From JANLUX01 sp031409815 (GTDB taxonomy: Bacteria > Bacteroidota > Bacteroidia > AKYH767-A > OLB10), in NCBI GenBank assembly GCA_031409815.1, contig JANNXV010000236.1:1-9185 (forward strand): a stretch of DNA of 9,185 nt, given 5' to 3'. A program made the translations under genes and the position numbers. The notes under the pieces were generated by a model, which did not search any database, had not been told where the DNA came from, and was given only the letters and a program-made list of their open reading frames with translations. Below, in pieces: positions 1 through 6,894 of the stretch; within the stretch, counting starts at the first letter, position 1, and each line of letters begins with the position of its first letter.

Positions 1-1
1 C

Positions 2-328
2 CGCAAAAAGCGTAAAATGTTAATGGCATTTGATAATACAATGGTAAATGACGAAGGCGAAACCATCACCTTAGATGTGAAATCAGATGGAATTGGACCT
101 GACGAGTTTTTGATGAAAAAACAAAAGAAAGAGGACATGAAGGATGTTGTATCTAAACTTAAACCTCGTTATCAGAAGTTGGTGGAACTCAGGTATTACC
201 AGGAGTTATCTTATGAAGAGATTGCAGTAGAATTAGATCTTCCATTGGGAACCGTTAAAGCCCAGCTTTTCCGCGCTCGTGAGTTCTTATATCAGGTAAT
301 GAAGAATACTGAATATGTATCACACTAA
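2..328 (+). CDS. RNA polymerase sigma factor, ECF type (3' part; 5' end outside window)
   Basis: The frame is open at the left edge, so the first in-window ATG (17) is not taken as the start; about 108 C-terminal residues are visible. The fragment opens with a basic stretch (RKKRK) of the kind that closes sigma region 2. After an acidic linker comes a clear region 4 helix-turn-helix: LKPRYQKLVELRYYQELSYE, then EIAVELDLPLGTVKAQLFRA. The elements 'LRYYQELSYEEIA' and 'GTVKAQLFRARE' match sigma-70 region 4 of the ECF group, which binds the -35 region of target promoters. The stop is followed within about 25 nt by a strong terminator, so the gene is not co-transcribed with rsmG. Which regulon it serves cannot be told, because region 2 and any anti-sigma partner are outside the window. 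Confidence 0.9.
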   Translation, partial: RKKRKMLMAFDNTMVNDEGETITLDVKSDGIGPDEFLMKKQKKEDMKDVVSKLKPRYQKLVELRYYQELSYEEIAVELDLPLGTVKAQLFRAREFLYQVMKNTEYVSH

Positions 329-350
329 AGATTTAGCTAAATAAATGGAG

Positions 351-383
351 AGATGAACAATGAGAGTGTTCATCTTTTTTTTT
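351..383 (+). terminator. Rho-independent terminator of the sigma factor gene
   Basis: A 9-bp perfect stem (AGATGAACA at 351-359 pairing with TGTTCATCT at 367-375) has a 7-nt loop and runs straight into nine T residues (375-383). The stem is not GC-rich, but hairpin plus T run 23 nt after the stop codon is the classic layout. It separates the sigma factor gene from rsmG. Confidence 0.85.
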
Positions 384-424
384 GCCTTTTTGTGAATAGT
401 ACTGCCATAGTCTAATCGCAATAT

Positions 425-432
425 TACTTTTG
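425..432 (+). promoter_or_regulatory. Bacteroidota-type -7 box (TAnnTTTG) of rsmG
   Basis: TACTTTTG matches the Bacteroidota -7 consensus TAnnTTTG at every fixed position. It lies just before rsmG and after the upstream terminator, where a promoter is needed. I see no convincing -33 TTTG at the usual distance, so this rests on the -7 box and position. Transcription would start at about 437-440, leaving almost no leader before the ATG at 446. Confidence 0.5.
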
Positions 433-445
433 CTGAATGAGGCAA

Positions 446-1090
446 ATGGATTTGATTCTTAATTATTTTCCAACTATTTCTGAAAATCAAAGACGGCAAT
501 TTGAAATGCTGATGCCGCTTTATGCTGATTGGAATGCCCAAATAAATCTAATTTCCCGTAAAGATTTCGAACATTTTTACGAACGCCATGTATTGCATTC
601 ATTGGCCATTGCTCGTTTTATACAATTTGCCAGCGGCACCAAAGTTATTGATATTGGCACCGGAGGTGGATTTCCGGGTATTCCTTTGGCTATTTTATTT
701 CCCGAAGTTCATTTTACCTTGGTTGATTCTATTGGTAAGAAAATAATGGTGGTGAATGATGTGGTAGAAAAACTGGGTTTGGAGAATGTACTAGCTATTA
801 ATCAGCGGGCCGAACAATTAGCAATGGAGGCCAATTTTGTTATCAGTCGCGCTACCGCTCCTTTAAGTGAATTGGTTGATTGGACACAGCATTTGATTGC
901 GCCAGGCAAAACAATGAGTTTGGGAATGAATGGAGTAGAGTTGAAAAGTGGCTGGATCGCCTTAAAAGGAGGCGATTTGGACGAAGAATTAGCACCTTTT
1001 GGTAAAAAGGTGCAAGTAAAACCAATAGCTGATTTTTTTGAAGAAGCTTTTTTTGAAACCAAAAAGATTGTTTATCTCCCAAATGAATAA
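446..1090 (+). CDS. rsmG: 16S rRNA (guanine527-N7)-methyltransferase RsmG
   Basis: This 214-residue SAM-dependent methyltransferase methylates N7 of G527 in 16S rRNA; losing it gives low-level streptomycin resistance in other bacteria. Family signatures, numbered from the ATG at 437: LYADWNAQINLISRKD (28-43), HVLHSLAIA (51-59), the SAM-binding glycine motif VIDIGTGGGFPGIPLA (70-85), the acidic strand end 'LVDS' (95-98) and 'ISRATAPL' (136-143). Length is normal for RsmG. An ATG three codons earlier (437) is also in frame. I prefer 446 because Bacteroidota RsmG proteins usually begin M-x-x-I-L before 'YFP', and because the -7 box puts the transcript start at about 437-440. rpmH follows on the same strand but has its own promoter box. 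Confidence 0.95.
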   Translation: MDLILNYFPTISENQRRQFEMLMPLYADWNAQINLISRKDFEHFYERHVLHSLAIARFIQFASGTKVIDIGTGGGFPGIPLAILFPEVHFTLVDSIGKKIMVVNDVVEKLGLENVLAINQRAEQLAMEANFVISRATAPLSELVDWTQHLIAPGKTMSLGMNGVELKSGWIALKGGDLDEELAPFGKKVQVKPIADFFEEAFFETKKIVYLPNE

Positions 1091-1128
1091 AGTTTACGCA
1101 TTTTAGTATGAAGATTGAACTTTTTTTC

Positions 1129-1136
1129 TATTTTTG
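1129..1136 (+). promoter_or_regulatory. Bacteroidota-type -7 box (TAnnTTTG) of rpmH
   Basis: TATTTTTG fits TAnnTTTG exactly, 32 nt before the rpmH ATG. A loose TTTA at 1102-1105 could act as the -33 element with a 23-nt spacer, which is weak. The implied leader of about 25 nt is A-rich (TTAAAAAAATAACG then GAAAGAAA), as is usual for translation starts in this phylum, which seldom uses Shine-Dalgarno pairing. Confidence 0.5.
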
Positions 1137-1168
1137 CCGTCCTGTTAAAAAAATAACGCTGAAAGAAA

Positions 1169-1333
1169 ATGAAAAGGACATATCAACCTTCGAATCGCAA
1201 AAGAAAGAATAAGCACGGTTTCCGTACCCGTATGAGTACGGCTAACGGTCGCAGAGTGCTCGCTGCACGTAGAGCTAAAGGACGTCATAAACTTACGGTG
1301 AGTGATGAACCGGCTGTAAGAGAGCGTTTCTAA
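1169..1333 (+). CDS. rpmH: 50S ribosomal protein L34
   Basis: This short 54-residue gene begins MKRTYQPSNRKRKNKHGFRT and continues with RMSTANGRRVLAARRAKGR, the near-invariant L34 signature. L34 is a small, very basic protein of the large ribosomal subunit that binds 23S rRNA. The extended C-terminal tail after 'KGRHKLTVSDE' is usual in Bacteroidota L34 (inferred from family memory). In many bacteria rpmH is followed by rnpA and yidC; here that arrangement is absent and a terminator palindrome follows the stop within 15 nt, so rpmH is a single-gene transcript. A -7 promoter box lies 32 nt upstream. Confidence 0.97.
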   Translation: MKRTYQPSNRKRKNKHGFRTRMSTANGRRVLAARRAKGRHKLTVSDEPAVRERF

Positions 1334-1347
1334 GATAAAACATAGTT

Positions 1348-1387
1348 AAAACGAGGCTGTTCTGATTAATCAGAACAGCCTCGTTTT
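1348..1387. terminator. Bidirectional terminator: perfect 40-bp palindrome between rpmH and dgkA
   Basis: Two 20-nt arms (1348-1367 and 1368-1387) are perfect reverse complements with no spacer; the folded RNA would leave a small loop of about 4 nt around ATTAAT. The core pairs ACGAGGCTGTTCTGAT with its complement, with A4 at one foot and T4 at the other; on the + strand a further run, ATTTTT, follows. The symmetry lets it end rpmH (+) and the convergent lptD-dgkA transcript (-), whose last stop codon is 40 nt away. Confidence 0.92.
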
Positions 1388-1426
1388 ATTTTTAGCAGTT
1401 ACTAATTTGCTGTGATTGCGATTTAC

Positions 1427-1774
1427 TTAAAAAAGTTTAGGCAAGAAAATAATCAACCCAACCACGCTTGCTGTTATTGCGGCAACTAAAACAGCTGCGG
1501 CTGCCATATCTTTTGTTTTACGTGCAAGGTTGTTTTCAGCTGGCGACACCAGGTTGGTTAGCGTTTCGATGGCGGTATTAAAAATTTCTGCACTGATTAC
1601 AAATCCACAACAAAGTAGGAGCACGCTAAATTGTGTACTGCTTACTTTTAAGTAAATTCCAGCTACAATAACTATTAAGGTTGTAAGACAATGAAAGCGC
1701 AAATTAATTTCGCTGCTAAAAGCCGTGGCTATTCCTTTGAAGGCAAATCCGAAACTCTTAATTATTTTCTTCAT
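1427..1774 (-). CDS. dgkA: Diacylglycerol kinase family protein (prokaryotic DgkA; possible undecaprenol kinase)
   Basis: This 115-residue integral membrane lipid kinase of the DgkA family has three predicted membrane helices (about 29-45, 49-68 and 91-112). The active-site motif AEIFNTAIE (62-70) and KTKDMAAAAVL (86-96) place E63, N66, E70, K88 and D89 at the positions of E. coli DgkA E69, N72, E76, K94 and D95, so the catalytic set is complete. The family uses ATP to phosphorylate diacylglycerol in proteobacteria or undecaprenol in Gram-positives; the substrate here cannot be read from sequence. The gene lies 52 nt after lptD on the same strand with no -7 box between them, so co-transcription is likely, ending at the palindrome at 1348-1387. 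Confidence 0.92.
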   Translation of the reverse strand: MKKIIKSFGFAFKGIATAFSSEINLRFHCLTTLIVIVAGIYLKVSSTQFSVLLLCCGFVISAEIFNTAIETLTNLVSPAENNLARKTKDMAAAAVLVAAITASVVGLIIFLPKLF

Positions 1775-1826
1775 ATGTAGCTGCGTTGATGTTTCTACTA
1801 ACAGTGCCCAATCATTAATCGGGTTA

Positions 1827-4475
1827 TCAATTAAAATACTCGGGGTCTTTTCTTTTCACCAGTTTTAAGTCTTGCAGAATGCTGGATTTAACATTGATCT
1901 GAAAATTATAGTTGGCTTGCTGACCCATTGGTGTCCAGTTTAAACGCATTTCCCAACAGTGCAAATCGCGATAGAAGCCCAGAGTTGTATAACTTAGTTG
2001 GTTCTGAATAAAGTCGTAGCCCGAGTAAAAAGTGATTTTCCATTTTGGGGTTAGAGTGATATCGCCATTGAAGCTAAGTGTCTGAATAGTGTTGTCGGCA
2101 GTATATGCGCCATTCGTATAGTTGATGGAATAGCCCACAGCAAGATTAAAGGGTATGGAGAAATCGATGTAATCGTCTGGATTTTTATTTATTGAATTCA
2201 GTTCCTGTTTAGTGCCCTTTGATGATTGATAATCGGTTTTTTTACCTCGAAGATTCCAGTTAACTGATAAGCCACTGCTAACAAGGCGCAATAAATTGCC
2301 ATCGGTTTTCAAATAATACTGATTTATTCTTTGCTCTTTCTCATTGGTTGCATAGGGGTCGAAACTCATGGTGGCAGCAACATTAATATTGTCAACAATG
2401 GTGCTTCTGGCAGCTAAATTGACTAATGAAAACTGCAGGCTATCGGCTGCCAGATTATAGGCAGTACTTAACGAAAGACTCTCAAGCAATTTGACTTTCT
2501 TAATATTTACAGCTGAATCCGTCACTTGTCTTAATTTCATTTCAAGGTTGTTGTCGAGGCTAAATCCGATCAAGCTGCTCTTGCCACTTCCGGGTGTTCC
2601 GTACACGCTATTTTCAAAAATAGAGTATTGGGTTTGAGTCCCAATCGAATCGCTGGTTACATACTTGTAATATCCATACTTGCTTTGGCCAAAGTCGGGT
2701 CGCCAGCTATAACTTACGTTTGGCGTCAATATATGTCGGATAGCAGCAATTTTACCCTTTCTAAATTGAAGTTGTCCATATATGCGGGTGTTGGCACTAA
2801 GGCTGGCGCTGTATTCATGTGCGGCTTTAAAACCTTCTAAAGTGTCAATTAACACCGAGTCAGCCGCAGCATCATAGCTTTTCTCAAAACTTTTAAAATA
2901 CCAACGTTCAGTAAGGTTTACTGCCGGAGTTACGGTAAGGTATTTTAATGCCATAAACGAAGTGTTGATAGGTATGGAGTGTTGAATTCCGGTGCGAAAG
3001 TTTTTTATCGCTTCTTCTTTAAAAAGCAATGTGTCTTTGGTAGAAATGGTGTTAATAATCGAGCTTGTAGTGCTAACACCAATCTTTTCATACCAGCGTA
3101 ATGATCCACTGGCATATTTGCGTTGAAAGGGCGTGATACGATTGATGTTGAAAGTGGCCGAAGGCAGATTTAAGGTGATATCGCGAGTACTAACATTTTG
3201 AATATCGCTTAAGCTAACACTGTATGAATAAGGTTTGCCCGGAAAAAACTTGCTGTAGGAAATAGAGGATTGAAATGTATTGTTGAGAAAGTTATTCGCA
3301 TTGGATAGCGTATTTCTAAAATAGGTACTGCTACCGGCATTTACACTGGCAGAAAAGGTACTATTGGGATTTGCTTTAGGATCCACTGTATGATTCCAAC
3401 GAATAAAGAAATCTTTGTTTACCTGATAATCGGGTAATTCTTTTTGGCTATTTACGGTTTCAGCATAACTTACCGCAAAGCTTCCGCCAAATCGATAACG
3501 CCACGAATAGTTTGAGAGCAGGTTTAATTTCCAGCTGCCTAATGAAAAAATATCGCCAGTAATGGCTGCATCTATATGATCATTCATGCCAAAGTAATAG
3601 CCTCCGTTTTGTAAAAAGAAACCCAAATTTGATTCTCCATAGGCCGGAAAAATAATACCTGAACTTCGGCCCGTTTTGTTTGGAAAAAACCCGAATGGTA
3701 CTAATACAAATGTAGGCACATCGCTAATCACCAAATTGGCCGGACCGGTAACAATCTTATTATTTGGAATCACCTTAATTTTATTGGCTGCAATGTAATA
3801 GTGAGGGTGTTCGGCATCGCAAGTAGTGTAATAGCCATGTTTGATGTAGGTCGAATTGTCGGCCATTTTTTTTACCGTTTCGCCATGTATAAAGCTTTCG
3901 CCTTCCTGCGTACTTATTTCGCTGATTTTACCCTTTTTCGTTTTGAAATTGTAGGTGATGGTTTCTGCATTAAAATCTTCGCTGCCTTGTTTAAAAATCG
4001 GCTTGCCTCTAACCGTGTCAGTACTGTCCTTAACGCCTCTGGCAAATAGTGTTCTTTGTTCGTTATTAATTTCAATATAGTTAGCAGTTAAATGAATATC
4101 CTCATAATCAATCACACCATTTCCATAGAGAAATATCTTTTCACCGGGTATATCATATACAATTGAATCGTCAGCGCTGTATTTGACTTTCGATTTAAAA
4201 TCGTCACCCAATTGCAACGAGTCAACCAGCAAACTATCTTTTCCAATAGCTAAACTGTCAGCTGTTAAGCGAAGAGAATCAGTGTTTGTAGATAATGAGT
4301 CGATGGTTTGAGCATTGACATCAAAACAGGAAAGCAAAAAACAAAGGAGCATCGCAATGCTCAAAATTTGGGTATTCGAATGGCCTGCTTTACTAAAAAG
4401 AGATCGACAGCTAGGCAACAACCGCAAACAATTCACCGTTGAAAAAAAAACGGAATGAACAGATTTACGACTCAT
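1827..4475 (-). CDS. lptD: LptD-like outer-membrane LPS assembly protein (OstA family)
   Basis: This 882-residue protein is the putative outer-membrane translocon that places lipopolysaccharide in the outer leaflet. A hydrophobic signal segment (about 37-55, LSIAMLLCFLLSCFDVNA, cleavage near A55) is followed by DSL repeats (59-87). Next comes a beta-rich OstA/LptA-like domain (about 100-210: SIVYDIPGEKIFLYGNG, LTANYIEIN). The remainder is a beta barrel rich in alternating aromatic and polar strands. 'VPFGFFPNKTGRSSGI' at the barrel start and the C-terminal 'HCWEMRLNWTPMG' are typical of the Bacteroidota LptD branch. The start is uncertain: about 36 residues precede the signal segment, and M42 (4352) is an alternative, but the -7 box at 4509-4516 favours 4475. 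The mature protein has only two cysteines, C219 and C840. It is divergent from the amidase gene and upstream of dgkA. Confidence 0.9.
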   Translation of the reverse strand: MSRKSVHSVFFSTVNCLRLLPSCRSLFSKAGHSNTQILSIAMLLCFLLSCFDVNAQTIDSLSTNTDSLRLTADSLAIGKDSLLVDSLQLGDDFKSKVKYSADDSIVYDIPGEKIFLYGNGVIDYEDIHLTANYIEINNEQRTLFARGVKDSTDTVRGKPIFKQGSEDFNAETITYNFKTKKGKISEISTQEGESFIHGETVKKMADNSTYIKHGYYTTCDAEHPHYYIAANKIKVIPNNKIVTGPANLVISDVPTFVLVPFGFFPNKTGRSSGIIFPAYGESNLGFFLQNGGYYFGMNDHIDAAITGDIFSLGSWKLNLLSNYSWRYRFGGSFAVSYAETVNSQKELPDYQVNKDFFIRWNHTVDPKANPNSTFSASVNAGSSTYFRNTLSNANNFLNNTFQSSISYSKFFPGKPYSYSVSLSDIQNVSTRDITLNLPSATFNINRITPFQRKYASGSLRWYEKIGVSTTSSIINTISTKDTLLFKEEAIKNFRTGIQHSIPINTSFMALKYLTVTPAVNLTERWYFKSFEKSYDAAADSVLIDTLEGFKAAHEYSASLSANTRIYGQLQFRKGKIAAIRHILTPNVSYSWRPDFGQSKYGYYKYVTSDSIGTQTQYSIFENSVYGTPGSGKSSLIGFSLDNNLEMKLRQVTDSAVNIKKVKLLESLSLSTAYNLAADSLQFSLVNLAARSTIVDNINVAATMSFDPYATNEKEQRINQYYLKTDGNLLRLVSSGLSVNWNLRGKKTDYQSSKGTKQELNSINKNPDDYIDFSIPFNLAVGYSINYTNGAYTADNTIQTLSFNGDITLTPKWKITFYSGYDFIQNQLSYTTLGFYRDLHCWEMRLNWTPMGQQANYNFQINVKSSILQDLKLVKRKDPEYFN

Positions 4476-4494
4476 ATTATGAATGAAGGAAGCT

Positions 4495-4502
4495 TATTTT
4501 TG
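4495..4502 (+). promoter_or_regulatory. -7 box (TAnnTTTG) of the amidase operon
   Basis: TATTTTTG is an exact match to TAnnTTTG, 23 nt before the GTG of the amidase gene, giving an expected transcript start near 4508 and a leader of about 18 nt. A clear -33 element is not visible; it would fall in the first codons of lptD. It probably drives the amidase-MCE-Fe-S series, since no other -7 box is seen in the short downstream gaps. Confidence 0.5.
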
Positions 4503-4508
4503 AACTCG

Positions 4509-4516
4509 CAAAACTA
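4509..4516 (-). promoter_or_regulatory. -7 box (TAnnTTTG) of lptD
   Basis: On the minus strand this reads TAGTTTTG, again an exact TAnnTTTG. Transcription leftward would begin at about 4503, some 28 nt before the lptD ATG. The expected -33 position lies in the 5' coding part of the amidase gene and shows no good TTTG. It faces the + box at 4495-4502 across only 6 bp. Confidence 0.48.
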
Positions 4517-4525
4517 CAAAACAAC

Positions 4526-5896
4526 GTGAATAGGTTATTGATTCTTCTTTTATCTGCTTTTTTGTTTATCAGCACTTCATTTGTGGAAGCACCAAGAGGT
4601 AACGGATATTTTATTCGCACTGTGGTTATTGATGCCGGACATGGCGGACATGATTCAGGCTGTTTAGGCTCATCGGCAAAGGAAAAACACGTGGCACTGG
4701 CCATAGCGCTTAAGATGGGAAAAATGATTGAAGAAAGATTTCCGGATATTAAAGTAATTTATACCCGTAAGACAGATGTTTTTATTCCATTATTTGAAAG
4801 AGCAGAAATAGCCAATAGGAGCAAAGCCGATTTGTTTATTTGTATTCATTGCAACTCGGATGGCAAAAAAAAGGCAGCTTTTGGTGTCGAAACCTATGTA
4901 ATGGGTCTGCATAAATCAGACGATAATCTTAACGTAGCAAAACGTGAGAACTCAGCGATTTTGCTAGAGGATAATTACAAAAAGCAATACGATGGATTTG
5001 ATCCGAATTCGCCCGAAGCAAATATTATTTTTAGTTTGTATCAAAACCAGTTTATAAATCAAAGTCTGTCGTTTGCTTCCAAAGTGCAAAATCAGATTGA
5101 TGAGTATGCCGGCCGATACAACCGTGGAGTAAAGCAAGCAGGTTTTCTGGTGCTTTATAAAACTACCATGCCTTCTGTTTTAATTGAAACTGGTTTTTTA
5201 ACGCATAATCAGGAAGAAAAATTTTTAGATTCAGAGAAAGGACAAAACAGTATAGCAACTTGTATATTTCGAGCTTTTAAAGAATATAAACTGGATATAG
5301 AAGATGTGGCCGATTCGGACACAGCACCTGTTAAAACAACTGTTGAAAAAGCAGAACCTATCGTTGTTAAAAATGATACTACAAAAATTGAAAGTAAAGA
5401 GCCTGTAATTGAAGTGGAAAATAAAAATAATTCGGGTGCTAAAAATGTTGTGAAAGCAGACACTGCAAATTCGAGTGCTGGTAGTTCTGTTAAAGCCAAT
5501 GAAACCAATACTGCTACAATATCCATTCAAAATAAAACTAAACCGGACACTGTAAAGCCCAATTCAACAGTTATTGTAAAAGCAGCTACTGTTCCAAAAG
5601 CTAAAACCAACGTTCCTGAAAATGAGGCAAAGAGCAAAGTTTATTTTTCAGTACAAATAGGCGCTTCAAATAATGCTGCAAAGGATTTACCTAAATACAT
5701 TCATATTAAGGATGTTTATTCGGTTAAAGGTGCTGATGGATTTGTGCGATTTTTGGTTGGCAAGTATACCTTGTTGGAAGATGCGCGAAATCGTCAATCT
5801 GATTTGAAGAAAGATGGATTTAAAGATGCTTTTGTGGCTGCCTATAATGGTGAGCAGCGCATTACCGTTAACGAAGCCGTTGAATTACTCAAATGA
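4526..5896 (+). CDS. N-acetylmuramoyl-L-alanine amidase (Amidase_3) with C-terminal SPOR-like domain
   Basis: This 456-residue secreted zinc amidase cuts the bond between N-acetylmuramic acid and L-alanine in peptidoglycan. Residues 1-22 form a signal peptide (MNRLLILLLSAFLFISTSF...). The Amidase_3 domain spans about 30-252: DAGHGG with H39, E53, CIHCN with H108, and the catalytic glutamate E221 in LIETGF, so zinc ligands and catalytic residue are all present. A K/T/V/N-rich linker (about 262-370) leads to a SPOR-like domain (372-456, VYFSVQIGAS...), which in known cases binds denuded septal glycan. The architecture suggests a role in cell division or separation. The start is GTG; it sits right before the signal peptide, and the next in-frame ATG is inside the catalytic domain. 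It is divergent from lptD and 48 nt before the MCE gene. Confidence 0.93.
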   Translation: MNRLLILLLSAFLFISTSFVEAPRGNGYFIRTVVIDAGHGGHDSGCLGSSAKEKHVALAIALKMGKMIEERFPDIKVIYTRKTDVFIPLFERAEIANRSKADLFICIHCNSDGKKKAAFGVETYVMGLHKSDDNLNVAKRENSAILLEDNYKKQYDGFDPNSPEANIIFSLYQNQFINQSLSFASKVQNQIDEYAGRYNRGVKQAGFLVLYKTTMPSVLIETGFLTHNQEEKFLDSEKGQNSIATCIFRAFKEYKLDIEDVADSDTAPVKTTVEKAEPIVVKNDTTKIESKEPVIEVENKNNSGAKNVVKADTANSSAGSSVKANETNTATISIQNKTKPDTVKPNSTVIVKAATVPKAKTNVPENEAKSKVYFSVQIGASNNAAKDLPKYIHIKDVYSVKGADGFVRFLVGKYTLLEDARNRQSDLKKDGFKDAFVAAYNGEQRITVNEAVELLK

Positions 5897-5944
5897 TTTA
5901 CTTTAGCGCACTGTTAATCTGCTTTTAAATAAAATAAAATTACT

Positions 5945-6886
5945 GTGAAATTTAGCAATGAAGCCAAGGTTGGAATTTTAGTTACTGCTGCGTTGGCAGC
6001 TTTGTTATGGGGACTCAGTTATTTAAAGGGTAAAGATTTTTTTACTTCTAACACCACCTATTATGCAGTTTATACTAATGTTGACGGTCTGGTAAAGTCA
6101 AACCCTGTGGTGATGAATGGTTACAGGATCGGTATCGTTGATAAAATTGATTTTATGCCTGATCATTCAGGAAAACTGGTCGTGAAAATGCTATTGAATA
6201 GAGATGTATTTGTGTCAAAGGATGCAGTGGCAGTTATTTATAGTTCCGATTTGTTAGGCCAAAAGGGTTTGCGTATTGATTTGGGTTTGAACAGTGCGGC
6301 TGCAGATGATGGAGATACTTTGCAAGCAGAATTGCAAACAAGCTTAACACAGAAATTAGGAAATGAGGTTGGTCCATTAAAAGACAAAACGGAGAGTTTA
6401 ATCGTAAGCATCGATTCAGTGGTGACCATGCTTCATCAGCTCTTTGATCCACAAACTAAATCAAATCTTAGAAGTGCAGTAACTCATTTAAATGGAACGC
6501 TCACCTCTTTAGATAATTCGGTTAGTGCCGATAATGGTAAATTGAATATGATGTTGAACAATATTGAGTCCATCAGCACCAATATTAAAAACAACAACAA
6601 ACAAATTAATGCTATTTTGAACAATCTGTCGCAGGTTAGCGACTCTTTAGCAAAGGCTAATTTTAAATCAGCCATTAATAATGCAGACAAAGTAATGGCA
6701 CAAGCTGCTGAGGTTTTTAGTAAGATCAATAAGGGCGAAGGGTCGCTTGGATTAATGGTAAACGATAAGCAATTATATAATAACCTCGATTCAACTGCTA
6801 AAAATCTGGATCTGTTGATTAAAGATATTAAGTTAAATCCGAAGCGCTATGTTAGTGTTTCTGTTTTTGGAAAAAAGGCTAAATAA
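5945..6886 (+). CDS. MlaD-like MCE-domain protein (phospholipid/lipid transport)
   Basis: This 313-residue protein has one N-terminal membrane anchor (about 9-27, VGILVTAALAALLWGLSYL), then an MCE domain (about 38-117: YAVYTNVDGLVKSNPVVMNG, RIGIVDKIDF, SSDLLGQKGLRIDLG). A long helical, S/N-rich region follows (about 130-285), likely a coiled coil, then a tail 'GSLGLMVNDKQLYNNLDST' and 'NPKRYVSVSVFGKKAK' common in Bacteroidota members. MCE proteins form periplasmic hexameric rings that shuttle lipids between inner and outer membranes with an MlaE/MlaF ABC transporter; those partners are not in this window. The start is GTG, chosen because 'MKFSNEAKVGIL' matches the usual family N-terminus. The gap after the amidase (48 nt) holds no promoter box, and the next gene starts 8 nt after the stop, so it is mid-operon. 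Confidence 0.92.
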   Translation: MKFSNEAKVGILVTAALAALLWGLSYLKGKDFFTSNTTYYAVYTNVDGLVKSNPVVMNGYRIGIVDKIDFMPDHSGKLVVKMLLNRDVFVSKDAVAVIYSSDLLGQKGLRIDLGLNSAAADDGDTLQAELQTSLTQKLGNEVGPLKDKTESLIVSIDSVVTMLHQLFDPQTKSNLRSAVTHLNGTLTSLDNSVSADNGKLNMMLNNIESISTNIKNNNKQINAILNNLSQVSDSLAKANFKSAINNADKVMAQAAEVFSKINKGEGSLGLMVNDKQLYNNLDSTAKNLDLLIKDIKLNPKRYVSVSVFGKKAK

Positions 6887-6894
6887 GTTCACTT

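Noticed and set aside
802..1082. Antisense open frames within rsmG
   Set aside because: They lie fully inside a well-recognised gene and the translated text shows no domain.
3801..4049. + strand open frame opposite lptD (also 2628-2840)
   Set aside because: Both are shadows of the lptD reading frame without promoter box or recognisable protein.
4477..4704. Minus-strand open frame over the amidase start
   Set aside because: It overlaps the signal-peptide and catalytic motif coding of the amidase in antisense and has no recognisable product.
5209..5530. Two long antisense open frames opposite the amidase linker
   Set aside because: They lie opposite a low-complexity K/T/V/N-rich linker, which yields open antisense frames by composition. 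Their proteins show no family signature and no start context.
5897..5944. Separate promoter or terminator between the amidase and MCE genes
   Set aside because: The 48-nt gap shows neither a TAnnTTTG box nor a hairpin with a T run.
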